A stretch of DNA of 64,000 nt from Comamonas testosteroni (GTDB lineage Bacteria > Pseudomonadota > Gammaproteobacteria > Burkholderiales > Burkholderiaceae_C). The translations under genes and the position numbers were made by a program. Positions 27,851 to 37,025 of this stretch are shown here, one piece after another. Every line of letters starts with the position of its first letter. Position 1 is the first letter of the stretch. The stretch covers positions 992,001-1,056,000 of the forward strand of contig CP044131.1 in assembly GCA_008727115.1 (NCBI GenBank), given 5' to 3'. The notes under the pieces were generated by a model. It had not been told where the DNA came from, did no database searches, and saw nothing but the letters and a program-made list of their open reading frames with translations.

Positions 27851-28909
27851 TCAGATTTGCCGCTGCTCTATGGTGTCCATCTGCATCTCAAAGCTGAAGA
27901 AGCGGTTGCGGCCTTGGGATTTTGCAGCATACAGGGCTTCATCTGCACGCATCAGCATGGATTCGGCGCTGGTGTTTTCATCCGGTATGCAGGTTGTGAT
28001 GCCGCCTGACAGCGTGAGCAGAATCTCGTCGGGTGTTCCCGGTGGTCGGATTTTGAGAAATTTCAGCATCTGCCCCAAGGCCCGCGCAAAGGTCATGGCC
28101 CCCGAGCGAGGCGTGTTGGGAAGAATCAGCGCGAATTCTTCGCCGCCGTAGCGCGCCGCAATATCACGGGGGCGAACGCAGACTTCGCGCAGCAGTCGGC
28201 CCACTTGCTTGAGACACTCATCGCCCTGAACATGGCCGTAGGTGTCGTTGAAGCGCTTGAAATGATCCAGGTCACAGAGCATCAGTGTCAGCGGCTTGCC
28301 CTCGCGCTTTGCGGCAGCAATTTCTGCATGCAGCATGCGATCAAGCCCGCGGCGGTTGACCAGGCCTGTGAGTGCATCCAGCTCCACCATTTCGTTGAGC
28401 TTCTGGTTGGCCAGATGGAGCTCTGCAGAAACGGTGACCAGCCGGCGGCGCATGTCCAGCAGGCGGCGCATGGCCCGCAGTTTGGCCACCAGTACGATGG
28501 GTTTGACGGGCTTGACGAGGTAGTCGTCGCCACCAGCCTCGATGCCGCGCCAGACATCCAGGTCGTTGTCGAGACCGGACAAAAAGATAATGGGAGTCCA
28601 CTCGCCAGGTTCGGCCTCGCGCAATTGGCGAGCGACCCAGTACCCATCCTCTCCGGGCAGGCGAATGTTCAGCAATACCAGGTCAGGACGCTCGCTGCGA
28701 AACAGCGCGAGAGCAGTACGACCATTTTCTGCTTCTAGCACTTGGGTGACGCCCGCCTGATGCAGTTCTGTGACCAGGGCCGCACGCATGACGGCCTGAT
28801 CTTCTACGACGAGAACGGAGAACGGTGCTGTGGAGTCTTGTGAGGAGAGGCGTGCCCCGCTGGGCTCAATGGCTGGCGGGGCTGAAGCGGAAGATGGCAG
28901 AGCTGTCAT
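27851..28909 (-). CDS. REC-GGDEF protein, predicted diguanylate cyclase with Asn at the phosphoacceptor site
   Basis: A 352-residue soluble two-domain protein. Residues about 30-150 form a receiver domain: acidic pair in VVEDQ, Lys in LVKPV, but the phosphorylation position reads LVLLNIRLPGEDG, with Asn81 (codon AAC) in place of Asp. Residues about 175-340 form a GGDEF domain with active GGEEF (255-259) and an inhibitory RxxD site, RPRD (246-249), at the correct 5-residue distance. It should therefore make c-di-GMP with product feedback, but not through standard aspartyl phosphorylation. No kinase gene is adjacent. A terminator follows at 27727. Confidence 0.88.
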   Translation of the reverse strand: MTALPSSASAPPAIEPSGARLSSQDSTAPFSVLVVEDQAVMRAALVTELHQAGVTQVLEAENGRTALALFRSERPDLVLLNIRLPGEDGYWVARQLREAEPGEWTPIIFLSGLDNDLDVWRGIEAGGDDYLVKPVKPIVLVAKLRAMRRLLDMRRRLVTVSAELHLANQKLNEMVELDALTGLVNRRGLDRMLHAEIAAAKREGKPLTLMLCDLDHFKRFNDTYGHVQGDECLKQVGRLLREVCVRPRDIAARYGGEEFALILPNTPRSGAMTFARALGQMLKFLKIRPPGTPDEILLTLSGGITTCIPDENTSAESMLMRADEALYAAKSQGRNRFFSFEMQMDTIEQRQI

Positions 28910-29030
28910 GGGCGCGAAAGAAAAAACGAGGTCAGGCCAAATCTGTTACTCAGGCCGCTGCTGGGCAATATCTCGTTACTTTATACGCTAGTTTTAAGAA
29001 ATAAGCTTTCTCAAAGTCCCGAGGCCTGAC

Positions 29031-30047
29031 TCAGGCCAATGAGTATGTGGAATGGGCCTTGCTGGCTTCGTCATGCCAGTGGATGAAAGCCTGGGCCTCA
29101 GTGCAGAACAAGCTCGGACCATGCTGCTCAAGAAAGCGGCAAGCGGCGAACTTTTGGGCGGCTGATTCATAGCGATCCACCCACTGTTGACGGGAAACTT
29201 GGTGTTCTTTTGGGGTGGGCCAGCGGCGCTCTGAAGTGGAAAGCCCGCTTAGACCCATGCGCCAGGGCTTGCCGCTGACTCGTGCACGAAAGCATTTCTG
29301 CTTTTGGCACAACAAAGCGTAGAGCGGGTCTACTTCCAATTGTGTGAACAGGTTCTGCGCTTCTGCGGACTCGGGGTGAAATGCAGCATGACTGACGATG
29401 ACGCGCAGCCCCTTCGGGGTCTCGTAGATCCTCAATCCCCAGTCAGGATGTGCTGCAGCAAAGGCTCTGACTTTTGCCAGAGCTGCCTCTGCTTGAGTTG
29501 GCGCTGAAGGAAGGCTGCGTTGTTGCTGGCGGCTAGCAAACCACCTTTGAAGGCCGGACCAGAATACGAGTCCAACGCTTGCAATAACCAGCAGCAATGC
29601 AACAAGACCGGGAGACCAAGAGAGCGGTGTTACCCACAGCCAGGGCAAAGCCGCGGCGATGAGCAGGGCTGAGATGATAGGGAAGCGGGGGCGCTTTTTT
29701 TCCTGTGGGTAGTCAATGTCTGCAATGGCTACCTGTTCGGTATTGAGGCAGTGCGCGCCATAGCTATTTCGCGTCAGGACTGCTTGCCCACGGCGCTCCA
29801 GAATTTCTTCGCGAATCGGGGTGCTGCCGCCCAGACCGTATTCGCTTTGCCATTCCATGCGTTCAAAGTGTAACTCCTGCTGGCCGTTGAGCACGGCCTC
29901 CAAGGCCTGCTGAGCCCTTTGCTCGGCATGAACCTCGGCGTCGCTCTCACTGAGATCAGACCAGCCCCAGCGCTGCACCGAGATGCCATGACGCATGCCG
30001 CTTTGATGGCGCATACGCTTTTGAGCCCAGTATTGCGGAATCTGCAT
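29031..30047 (-). CDS. Two-helix membrane protein of unknown function
   Basis: A 338-residue protein I do not recognise. An N-terminal soluble part of about 120 residues is followed by two close hydrophobic helices (about residues 122-140 and 146-166, FPIISALLIAAALPWLWV and LVALLLVIASVGLVFW), then a C-terminal cytosolic domain rich in Trp, Arg and Cys, including CQKQKCFRARVSGKPWRMG. This layout suggests an inner-membrane protein with both ends in the cytosol. It is flanked by the GGDEF gene and the lysS terminator and appears monocistronic. Confidence 0.7.
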   Translation of the reverse strand: MQIPQYWAQKRMRHQSGMRHGISVQRWGWSDLSESDAEVHAEQRAQQALEAVLNGQQELHFERMEWQSEYGLGGSTPIREEILERRGQAVLTRNSYGAHCLNTEQVAIADIDYPQEKKRPRFPIISALLIAAALPWLWVTPLSWSPGLVALLLVIASVGLVFWSGLQRWFASRQQQRSLPSAPTQAEAALAKVRAFAAAHPDWGLRIYETPKGLRVIVSHAAFHPESAEAQNLFTQLEVDPLYALLCQKQKCFRARVSGKPWRMGLSGLSTSERRWPTPKEHQVSRQQWVDRYESAAQKFAACRFLEQHGPSLFCTEAQAFIHWHDEASKAHSTYSLA

Positions 30048-30056
30048 GCATGGCAG

Positions 30057-30085
30057 TATAGCCAGCGCTTATGACATAAATGGCA
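30057..30085. repeat. Degenerate family A repeat upstream of the two-helix protein gene
   Basis: ATAGCCAGCGCTTATGACATAAATGGCAGC-like wording shares the AGC...GCGCTT core, with the right arm degraded. Confidence 0.3.
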
Positions 30086-30091
30086 GCAAAG

Positions 30092-30124
30092 AAAAAAGGC
30101 ATCGTGCGTGAACACGATGCCTTT
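30092..30124 (-). terminator. Intrinsic terminator after lysS
   Basis: A 12-bp perfect stem (30095-30106 with 30113-30124) and, on the minus strand, a run of T from the A tract at 30092-30097. Confidence 0.88.
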
Positions 30125-30147
30125 GAGGTGCAGTGAATAGGCGGAGC

Positions 30148-31692
30148 TTATTGTTCGCGGCGCAGAGCAGGGAACAGGATCACATCACGAATGCTGGCGC
30201 TGTCAGTCAACAGCATTAGCAGGCGATCGATACCGATACCGCAGCCGCCTGTGGGGGGCATGCCGTATTCCAGTGCGCGCACAAAGTCGTGGTCAAAGTA
30301 CATGGCTTCGTCGTCACCGCCGTCCTTGGCTTCCACCTGAGCGTTAAAGCGTGCGGCTTGGTCTTCGGCGTCGTTCAACTCGGAGAAGCCATTGCCGAAC
30401 TCGCGGCCGGTGATGTACAGCTCAAAGCGCTCGGTCACTTCGGGGCGCTCGTCGTTGGCGCGGGCCAGAGGCGAGATCTCGGTGGGGTGCTCCATGATGA
30501 AGGTGGGGTTCCACAGCTTCTCTTCCACCACTTCTTCGAAGTACAGCACCTGCAGACTGGCCAGCGAACGGGTGGACAGCTTGTCCTTGTCTTCGTTCAT
30601 GCCCAGCTTTTTCAGTGCATTGGTCAGCCAGTCACGGTTGATCACGTTGTCGCCGGCTTCGGTGTACTTGACGATGGCTTCGGGGATGGTCAGGCGCTCA
30701 AAAGGCTTGGTCAAGTCCACAGGCTTGCCACCATAGGTGCACTCCAGCGTACCCACGGCCTTCAAGGCTGCGTCCCGCACCAGCTTTTCGGTGTAGTCCA
30801 TCAGGTCCTGGTAGTTCCAGTACGTGGCGTAGAACTCCATCATGGTGAACTCGGGGTTGTGGCGTACCGAGATGCCTTCGTTGCGGAAGTTGCGGTTGAT
30901 TTCGAACACGCGCTCAAAGCCGCCGACGATCAGGCGCTTCAGGTACAGCTCCGGAGCAATGCGCAGGTACATCTCCTGGTCAAGTGCGTTGTGGTGCGTG
31001 ACGAAGGGCTTGGCGTTGGCACCGCCGGGGATGGGGTGCAGCATGGGGGTTTCCACTTCTAGGAAACCATTGCTCACCATGAAGTCACGGATGCCTGCCA
31101 CGGCCTTGGAGCGGGCAACAAAGCGGGCGCGAGCGTCTTCGTTCATCATCAGATCAACGTAGCGCTGACGGATTTTTTGCTCTGGGTCGGCCATGCCATG
31201 GAACTTGTCGGGCATGGGGCGCAGGCTCTTGGTGAGCATGCGGATCTTGCTGGCCTTGATCGACAGCTCGCCGGTCTTGGTCTTCATCAGTGAGCCTTCG
31301 ATGGAGATGATGTCGCCCAGGTCCCACTTCTTGAAGTCGGCATACACGTCTTCGCCAACGGCGTCGCGGGTGATGTAGGCCTGAATGCGGCCTGTGGCAT
31401 CTTGCACGGTGGCAAAGCTGGCCTTGCCCATCACGCGCTTGAGCATCATGCGACCTGCAACAGATACAGACAGGCCTTCGGCTTCCAGTGCTTCGGCTTC
31501 TTTTTCGCCGTGGGCCTGCACCAGAGGCAGAGCGCGGTCAGCGGGCTTGAAGTCGTTGGGGAAGGCGACGCCGCCACTGGCCTTGGCAGACTCGCGCAAG
31601 GCTTTGAGTTTTTCGCGGCGCTCGGCGATGAGTTTGTTTTCGTCCTGAGGGGCGGTGTTATCTGCCGCAGAAGAGGTGTTTTGTTCAGTCAT
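30148..31692 (-). CDS. lysS: Lysyl-tRNA synthetase, class II
   Basis: A 514-residue class II enzyme that charges tRNA-Lys. The N-terminal OB-fold anticodon-binding domain includes [23 protein letters not shown]; class II motif 1 lies around [21 protein letters not shown], motif 2 around [20 protein letters not shown], and motif 3 in [13 protein letters not shown]. The frame extends 14 codons upstream, but ATG 31692 (MTEQN) fits the family. An in-frame-independent 57-codon frame upstream overlaps this ATG as ATGA. A terminator follows at 30092. Confidence 0.96.
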   Translation of the reverse strand: MTEQNTSSAADNTAPQDENKLIAERREKLKALRESAKASGGVAFPNDFKPADRALPLVQAHGEKEAEALEAEGLSVSVAGRMMLKRVMGKASFATVQDATGRIQAYITRDAVGEDVYADFKKWDLGDIISIEGSLMKTKTGELSIKASKIRMLTKSLRPMPDKFHGMADPEQKIRQRYVDLMMNEDARARFVARSKAVAGIRDFMVSNGFLEVETPMLHPIPGGANAKPFVTHHNALDQEMYLRIAPELYLKRLIVGGFERVFEINRNFRNEGISVRHNPEFTMMEFYATYWNYQDLMDYTEKLVRDAALKAVGTLECTYGGKPVDLTKPFERLTIPEAIVKYTEAGDNVINRDWLTNALKKLGMNEDKDKLSTRSLASLQVLYFEEVVEEKLWNPTFIMEHPTEISPLARANDERPEVTERFELYITGREFGNGFSELNDAEDQAARFNAQVEAKDGGDDEAMYFDHDFVRALEYGMPPTGGCGIGIDRLLMLLTDSASIRDVILFPALRREQ

Positions 31693-31842
31693 GAAAAGAG
31701 AGCGCCAGCGGCAAGCGCTGGTTGGAGGCCACAAGGGAATGAGGGGGGCAACAAGACTTGCTGCAGCCCGAAACGCATGATTTTAAGTTTTTTGCCGAAG
31801 CAGCGGTCAATGGGTGGGCAAAGCGCTGGCTTGAACTGCGGT

Positions 31843-31875
31843 ATGGCATTGCCGAATGCCATCACTGGTGCAGTG
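31843..31875. repeat. Two adjacent perfect hairpins upstream of lysS
   Basis: ATGGCATT/AATGCCAT (31843-31850, 31855-31862; GCCG loop) and CACTG/CAGTG (31863-31867, 31871-31875). They lie about 150-180 bp before the lysS start, with no T run on either strand. They may be protein-binding or leader structures. Confidence 0.45.
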
Positions 31876-31954
31876 AAATTATTCCAATTGCTATGAAAAA
31901 AGAAGCTTAAACCCTTTGTTTGTAAAGAGGTGGGCGATCTTTTTGCAGTGATTT

Positions 31955-32593
31955 TTACTTTGCGCTGCCTGTGATGCCGCTCTGATCCAGCAGGTCTGAA
32001 ATCAGCTCAAGCCTCAGCAGCGGGGCATCCAATGTCATCAGTTGCTGCTTGATCTGCAGTGGCAGTGGCAGGATTTCTGCCCAGCGATTGGCGACCCATC
32101 CGCAATCGTTGATTTGCTCTGCTGAGGGGAGGGAGGCATGGTCGGGGTCTTGGCCGTACATATTCAGCAGAACCTGCGAAAGAGCATGTGCCGTGATGCG
32201 CAGGTGTGCGGGGATGCTGATCCGAGTGTCATGGGGCAGCATGTGGACATCGGCAACCCACAAGCCATGCGGCAGTTGTCTGCAGCGTTGAATATGAAAG
32301 CGCTGGCTGCCTTTGCACTGCAGATGCAAAAGGCCTGGCTGAGGAGCATCGACATGTGCGATATGGGCCAGTACACCCTCGGAGTGCAGACGCTCCGCCT
32401 GAGCGCCGGCTTTGCGTACTTCCTGGCCTGAATGAAGGGCGACGATGCCAAAGGGGGCCTGGGTCTGCTGGCATTTGCGAATCATGTCCAGATAGCGCAC
32501 CTCAAATACCTGCAGGCTTAGCAGGCCTTCGGGAAACAGCACAGTGTTCAAAGGGAACAGGGGCAGAGAGTGCAGACTTGGAGTATCAGTCAT
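31955..32593 (-). CDS. Lon N-terminal (substrate-binding) domain protein, no protease
   Basis: A 212-residue protein consisting only of the LON substrate-binding domain: LPLFPLNTVLFPEGLLSLQVFEVRYLDMI is the hallmark. There is no ATPase or protease domain. Such stand-alone proteins are common, and their role is not established. It is divergent from yggT with about 60 bp between, and separated from lysS by 262 bp. Confidence 0.85.
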   Translation of the reverse strand: MTDTPSLHSLPLFPLNTVLFPEGLLSLQVFEVRYLDMIRKCQQTQAPFGIVALHSGQEVRKAGAQAERLHSEGVLAHIAHVDAPQPGLLHLQCKGSQRFHIQRCRQLPHGLWVADVHMLPHDTRISIPAHLRITAHALSQVLLNMYGQDPDHASLPSAEQINDCGWVANRWAEILPLPLQIKQQLMTLDAPLLRLELISDLLDQSGITGSAK

Positions 32594-32653
32594 GGTGCAC
32601 GGCTATCATCCCACGAATAGGCGAGGACCTCGTCACCTTATGAACTGAGTTAC

Positions 32654-33223
32654 ATGCTATTTGAAATTGTTTTGTTTCTGCTGGATGTGGTGGTCGGCTT
32701 GATCAGCGGAGCCTGCCTGCTGCGTATGTATATGCAGGCGCAGCGTGTGCCATTTGGCAATCCTGTGGGGCAACTGGTGTTTGCGCTGAGCGACTGGGTC
32801 GTCATGCCGCTGCGCAAGCTGGTTCCTGCAAAAGGACGTTGGGATACCTCCAGCCTGATTGCAGCGCTGGCTTTGCAGCTGGTGCAGGCTTTGCTGATCT
32901 GGCTGCTGCTGGGGGCGAAAGGCAATGTACTGGCTTTGCCGTGGTTGGCCATCTGTGGGCTGGTCAAGGTGGCTCTGTCTGGAATGATGGGCATTTTGCT
33001 GATCTACGCCATTCTGTCCTGGGTTCAGCCTTATTCGCCCATCTATGGTGTGCTGCAGCGCCTGGCGGATCCGTTGGTGGCACCGATTCGTAAACATGTG
33101 CCCATGATTGGGAATGTGGATTTTTCGGCGCTGATCGCCTTGATTGGCTTGCAGGTGCTGCTGATGGTGCTCAATTACGTACAGGCAGGTGGCTTAGCCA
33201 TGATTGCCAGCCCAGCCTTTTGA
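32654..33223 (+). CDS. YggT family membrane protein
   Basis: A 189-residue integral membrane protein with two YggT repeats, each of two hydrophobic helices. The characteristic YSPIYGVLQRLADPLVAPIRKHVP motif near residue 138 marks the second repeat, and NPVGQLVFALSDWVVMPLRKLVP the first. YggT proteins are linked to osmotic or membrane functions in other organisms, without a defined activity. It lies alone, convergent with two tiny minus-strand genes. Confidence 0.88.
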   Translation: MLFEIVLFLLDVVVGLISGACLLRMYMQAQRVPFGNPVGQLVFALSDWVVMPLRKLVPAKGRWDTSSLIAALALQLVQALLIWLLLGAKGNVLALPWLAICGLVKVALSGMMGILLIYAILSWVQPYSPIYGVLQRLADPLVAPIRKHVPMIGNVDFSALIALIGLQVLLMVLNYVQAGGLAMIASPAF

Positions 33224-33244
33224 TCCAAGGGCCTCAAAGAGTCA

Positions 33245-33424
33245 TCACCTCTGTGCTTCTCCCTTCAGTTTGACCAGATGGCTTTGGCAGAGACTGCAGT
33301 GCATGGGGAGCCATTGGTGCAGTTTGCGGCCTAGCCATCCATGAGGCATTGGCTTGAAGAATTCGTTCTTGCATTCCATGCACTCATAGATGAGGGAGTG
33401 CCCAGACAGGGGTGGCCTGGGCAT
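33245..33424 (-). CDS. 59-residue zinc-ribbon-like microprotein
   Basis: A small frame of 59 codons with two Cys pairs, CMEC and CSLC, about 26 residues apart, giving a likely four-Cys zinc site; the stretch between contains KPMPHGWLGRKLHQWLP. It begins ATG 33424, only 2 bp after the stop of the SHOCT-like gene, with AAGG nearby as ribosome-binding site, so the two probably form an operon. It is too short for most gene callers. The function is unknown; a rubredoxin- or transcription-associated zinc ribbon is possible. Confidence 0.6.
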   Translation of the reverse strand: MPRPPLSGHSLIYECMECKNEFFKPMPHGWLGRKLHQWLPMHCSLCQSHLVKLKGEAQR

Positions 33425-33426
33425 TT

Positions 33427-33741
33427 TTAGGCCTTGTTATTCATGGCCGGCTCTGCCTTGAACGGGGTGAGCAACATAGCCTTGAGATGCTCAAACCCTG
33501 CCTCATCAATGGAGTTGCTTTCGCGAAGCTGCTGGATCTGTCGCAGGCTGGTAATGGTCTGATGCAAGTCCGCTACGGCAGTCACTGTGGTAGTGCTCTG
33601 AGGCCTCCAGACAGCATTCTCCGAGGTGGCTTTATGGACCCTGGTATGAACTGCTTTGTGGATGCCGTTGACGATGGAGGCAGCACCCCAGACAAGGCTG
33701 ATAAACAGAAAAAACACTATGACAATGCAGCCACCTTTCAT
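33427..33741 (-). CDS. Small membrane protein with SHOCT-like C-terminus
   Basis: A 104-residue protein. Residues about 4-22 form one hydrophobic helix (CIVIVFFLFISLVWGAAS), followed by a Thr-rich linker and a C-terminal motif IQQLRESNSIDEAGFEHLKAMLL that matches the SHOCT pattern (a short oligomerisation domain with Leu and Phe/Lys spacing). ATG 33741 is the only start. It directly precedes the zinc-ribbon gene and is followed there by the end of the unit. The function is unknown. Confidence 0.65.
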   Translation of the reverse strand: MKGGCIVIVFFLFISLVWGAASIVNGIHKAVHTRVHKATSENAVWRPQSTTTVTAVADLHQTITSLRQIQQLRESNSIDEAGFEHLKAMLLTPFKAEPAMNNKA

Positions 33742-33835
33742 TCCGCTCTCCGAAGTTCTGTGAAGCGATGAGGTGACTGTAGAGACCAGCGAAGACAGGG
33801 TGTGTCAGTCTGTTTAAAAGTGGAAAACTTTCAAT

Positions 33836-33879
33836 AAAAAAAGCAGCCTGGGCATATGGTGACTGCCCTGGCTGCTTTT
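33836..33879. terminator. Terminator after accD
   Basis: Stem AAAGCAGCC-GGGCA paired with TGCCC-GGCTGCTTT (33840-33854 with 33864-33878, one T bulge each side). The minus strand ends in a T run of seven, 21 bp after the accD stop. Confidence 0.88.
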
Positions 33880-33899
33880 GTTTTGATAGTGGTGGTGGT

Positions 33900-34775
33900 T
33901 TATTCCACTGCGTCAGCAGGTAGGCGCTGCAACATGGCCAGAGAGTTGGCGACACGGTCACGCAGTTCACGGCGGTCCACGATCATGTCAACGGCGCCCT
34001 TTTCCTGCAGGAACTCGGCACGCTGGAAGCCTTCAGGCAGTTTTACGCGAACGGTGGTCTCGATCACGCGGGGGCCGGCAAAGCCGATCAGGGCCTTGGG
34101 TTCGGCAATCACGATGTCGCCCACAAAGGCAAAGCCGGCAGACACGCCGCCCATGGTGGGGTCGGTCAGCACGGAGATATAGGGCAAGCCCTTCTTGGCC
34201 AGGCGGGTCAGTGCTGCATTGGTCTTGGCCATTTGCATCAGCGAGAGCAGGCCTTCTTGCATGCGGGCACCACCGGTGGCGGTGAAGCAGACGAAGGGGA
34301 CTTTTTGCTCGATGGCGGTTTCCACGCCACGCACAAAGCGCTCGCCCACCACTGAGCCCATGGAGCCGCCCATGAAGTCGAACTCGAAGCAGGCGACAAC
34401 GACATTGATGCTCTTGACGGAACCTCCCATGACGATCAGGGCATCGGTTTCACCAGTGTTCTCGAGCGCTTCCTTCAGACGCTCTGGGTACTTGCGGCTG
34501 TCCTTGAACTTCAGGGGGTCAACGGGAATGACTTCCTGGCCGATTTCGTAGCGGCCTTCAGCGTCGAGGAAGTGATTCAGACGTGCGCGTGCACCGATGC
34601 GGTGGTGGTGACCGCAGGTGGGGCAGACGTTCTGGTTCTTTTCCAGATCGGTCTTGTAGAGCACGGTTTCGCAGCTGGGGCACTTGATCCACAGACCTTC
34701 GGGAATCTGCTGGTGGCGTTCCGTCGGGTTGGTCTGCTGGATTTTTGCAGGCAGAAGTTTTTCAAGCCAGGACAT
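33900..34775 (-). CDS. accD: Acetyl-CoA carboxylase carboxyltransferase beta subunit
   Basis: A 291-residue subunit that, with AccA, transfers carboxyl groups to acetyl-CoA to make malonyl-CoA, feeding FabD. The N-terminal zinc ribbon has two CPXC pairs, CPSC and CPTC. The carboxyltransferase core includes [15 protein letters not shown] and [18 protein letters not shown]. Length is normal. It is downstream of trpA on the same strand, with a family B repeat in the 148-bp gap, and ends at a terminator. Confidence 0.97.
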   Translation of the reverse strand: MSWLEKLLPAKIQQTNPTERHQQIPEGLWIKCPSCETVLYKTDLEKNQNVCPTCGHHHRIGARARLNHFLDAEGRYEIGQEVIPVDPLKFKDSRKYPERLKEALENTGETDALIVMGGSVKSINVVVACFEFDFMGGSMGSVVGERFVRGVETAIEQKVPFVCFTATGGARMQEGLLSLMQMAKTNAALTRLAKKGLPYISVLTDPTMGGVSAGFAFVGDIVIAEPKALIGFAGPRVIETTVRVKLPEGFQRAEFLQEKGAVDMIVDRRELRDRVANSLAMLQRLPADAVE

Positions 34776-34841
34776 TGGTTGTTTCCTTTTCAGTTTCCGT
34801 TGCTCTGCATTCCACCCAACACATCTAAAGGCTGGGGCAAG

Positions 34842-34920
34842 GGGCAGCGAGCAAGGGCCGCCCCGCAGCGAGGCTGCTGTCCCCCTTCAGGGGGAAGCGG
34901 CGCAGCCGCTCAGGGGGATC
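34842..34920 (-). repeat. GC-rich repeat family B directly after trpA
   Basis: On the minus strand the element begins about 4 nt after the trpA stop with CCCCCTGAGCGGCTGCG, then GCCGCTTCCCCC, a CCCCCT/AGGGGG hairpin and GCTGCGGGGCGGCCCTTGCTCG. The same order is found after leuD (44703) and hom (63244). Confidence 0.8.
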
Positions 34921-34923
34921 TAA

Positions 34924-35733
34924 TTATGCGTCGAGTGCCTTACGCACACCACGCAGAAAGTCTATTGCCAGAGGAACGATCTTCTCGTGGGGCTGGTTGT
35001 CGAGCAAATCGATGATGCGGCTGCCGATGATGACAGCGTCGGCGACCTGTCCCAAGGCCTGTGCAGTCTGGGCATCACGGATGCCGAAGCCCACTCCGAC
35101 TGGAACACTCACATGCTGGCGAATGCGAGGCAGCATGGCTTCTACGGCCGAAGTATCTACGGCAGCTGTCCCGGTCACGCCTTTGAGCGAGACATAGTAG
35201 ACGTAGCCGCTGGCCACGCGGGCCACTTGTTGCATGCGCTCTTCCGTGCTGGTGGGGGCCAGCAGGAAGATCAGATCCATGTCGCGAGCCTTGAGCTTGG
35301 CGGCGAACTCTTCGCACTCTTCAGGCGGATAGTCCACGACTAGCATGCCGTCTACGCCGGATTCGGCGGCATGATTGACAAATGCGTCCTCGCCATGGAT
35401 CTGGTCGTAGCGCTCCACCGGATTGGCGTAGCCCATCAGTACCACGGGCGTGGCTTGGTCTTTTTTACGGAACTCGGCCACGTAGGCCAGTACCTGGGCA
35501 AGGCCTACGCCGTTGGCAATGGCCTTGTCACCCGCACGCTGGATGGTCGGACCGTCCGCCATGGGGTCGGAAAAGGGCACGCCCAGCTCGATCACGTCTG
35601 CCCCTGCTTCCACCATGCCGTGCATGAGGGAAGGGGTGATGGCGGCAAAGGGGAAGCCGGCTGTCACATAGGGAATCAGGGCTGTGCGGCCCTCTTCCTT
35701 GAGCTGGCTGAAAGTGGCGGTGATTCGGCTCAT
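34924..35733 (-). CDS. trpA: Tryptophan synthase alpha subunit
   Basis: A 269-residue TIM-barrel subunit that cleaves indole-glycerol phosphate to indole. The catalytic Glu and Asp lie in [24 protein letters not shown] and the C-terminal [12 protein letters not shown] (phosphate-binding) are typical. It overlaps the trpB stop by 4 bp, consistent with coupled translation of the alpha-beta complex. Confidence 0.97.
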   Translation of the reverse strand: MSRITATFSQLKEEGRTALIPYVTAGFPFAAITPSLMHGMVEAGADVIELGVPFSDPMADGPTIQRAGDKAIANGVGLAQVLAYVAEFRKKDQATPVVLMGYANPVERYDQIHGEDAFVNHAAESGVDGMLVVDYPPEECEEFAAKLKARDMDLIFLLAPTSTEERMQQVARVASGYVYYVSLKGVTGTAAVDTSAVEAMLPRIRQHVSVPVGVGFGIRDAQTAQALGQVADAVIIGSRIIDLLDNQPHEKIVPLAIDFLRGVRKALDA

Positions 35734-37025
35734 AACTTGCTTGCTCCCGCAGAAGCCGCTTTGGCTGCTTCATGTCCGGGTGCACCTTTGACAGTGAGAC
35801 CGCGCATGGAAGGGCGGTCAAAATACTCAGCGCCCGAGAGGTCGGCCACGGTGCCAATGTCCTTGTCGCCACGGCCAGAGAGGCTGACGAGGATCGATTG
35901 ATCCGGGCGCATGGTCTTGGCCAGCTTCATGGCATAGGCCACGGCGTGGCTGGATTCCAGTGCGGGGATGATGCCCTCGGCGCGGCACAGATAGTGAAAG
36001 GCGTCCAGCGCTTCGGTATCCGTGATGCCCACATACTCAGCGCGCTTGATCTCCTGCAACCAGGCGTGCTCTGGGCCCACGCCGGGGTAGTCCAGGCCCG
36101 CGCTGATCGAATGGGTCTCGGTGATCTGGCCGTTTTCATCCTGCAGGATGAAAGTGCGGTTGCCGTGCAACACGCCCGAGCTGCCTTTTTGCAGCGAAGC
36201 CGAGTGCTTGCCGGACTCCAGGCCTTCACCCGCGGCTTCCACGCCAAACAGCTTGGTGCTCTCAAACGGGATGTAGGGGTAGAAGATGCCCATGGCATTG
36301 CTGCCGCCGCCCACGCAGGCCACGACGGCGTCGGGCTGCTTCTCGGGGCCCAGAAATTCAGGCATCTGCGTCAGACACTCATCGCCAATGACTTTCTGGA
36401 AATCCCGCACCATCATGGGATAGGGATGGGGGCCGGCCACGGTACCGATGATGTAGAAGGTGTTATCCACATTGGCCACCCAGTCGCGCATGGCTTCGTT
36501 GAGCGCATCCTTGAGGGTCTTGGAGCCGGACTCCACGGGCACCACGGTGGCGCCCAGCAGCTTCATGCGATAGACATTGGGACTCTGGCGTTTCACATCC
36601 TCGGCACCCATGTAGATGATGCATTCCAGGCCGTAGCGCGCGCAGATGGTGGCCGTGGCCACGCCATGCTGGCCGGCACCGGTCTCGGCAATGATGCGAG
36701 GCTTGCCCATGCGCTTGGCAAGCATGGCCTGGCCGATCACGTTGTTGATCTTGTGCGCGCCCGTGTGGTTCAGGTCTTCGCGCTTGAGATAGATCTGCGC
36801 GCCTCCCATCTCACGCGACATGCGGTCTGCGTGATAGACGGGCGAGGGACGACCTACGTAGTGCGCCAGTTCGGACTGGAATTCTGCGATGAACTCGGGG
36901 TCGTTCTGATACTTGGCATAGGCCTCACGCAGCTCGGTGAGGGCGTGGGTCAGGGTTTCGCTGGCGAAGCTGCCGCCGTAGCGGCCAAAGTGGCCAAGGG
37001 CGTCGGGATACTGGTATTCAAACAT
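35730..37025 (-). CDS. trpB: Tryptophan synthase beta subunit
   Basis: A 431-residue PLP enzyme that joins indole and serine. The PLP lysine is in [10 protein letters not shown], and the phosphate-binding loop is [10 protein letters not shown]. The protein ends with a 20-residue Ala-rich tail. The ATG at 37025 lies inside the trpF coding sequence, 76 nt out of frame before the trpF stop. It overlaps trpA by 4 bp. Start is supported by the conserved N-terminus [17 protein letters not shown]. Confidence 0.97.
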   Translation of the reverse strand: MFEYQYPDALGHFGRYGGSFASETLTHALTELREAYAKYQNDPEFIAEFQSELAHYVGRPSPVYHADRMSREMGGAQIYLKREDLNHTGAHKINNVIGQAMLAKRMGKPRIIAETGAGQHGVATATICARYGLECIIYMGAEDVKRQSPNVYRMKLLGATVVPVESGSKTLKDALNEAMRDWVANVDNTFYIIGTVAGPHPYPMMVRDFQKVIGDECLTQMPEFLGPEKQPDAVVACVGGGSNAMGIFYPYIPFESTKLFGVEAAGEGLESGKHSASLQKGSSGVLHGNRTFILQDENGQITETHSISAGLDYPGVGPEHAWLQEIKRAEYVGITDTEALDAFHYLCRAEGIIPALESSHAVAYAMKLAKTMRPDQSILVSLSGRGDKDIGTVADLSGAEYFDRPSMRGLTVKGAPGHEAAKAASAGASKL

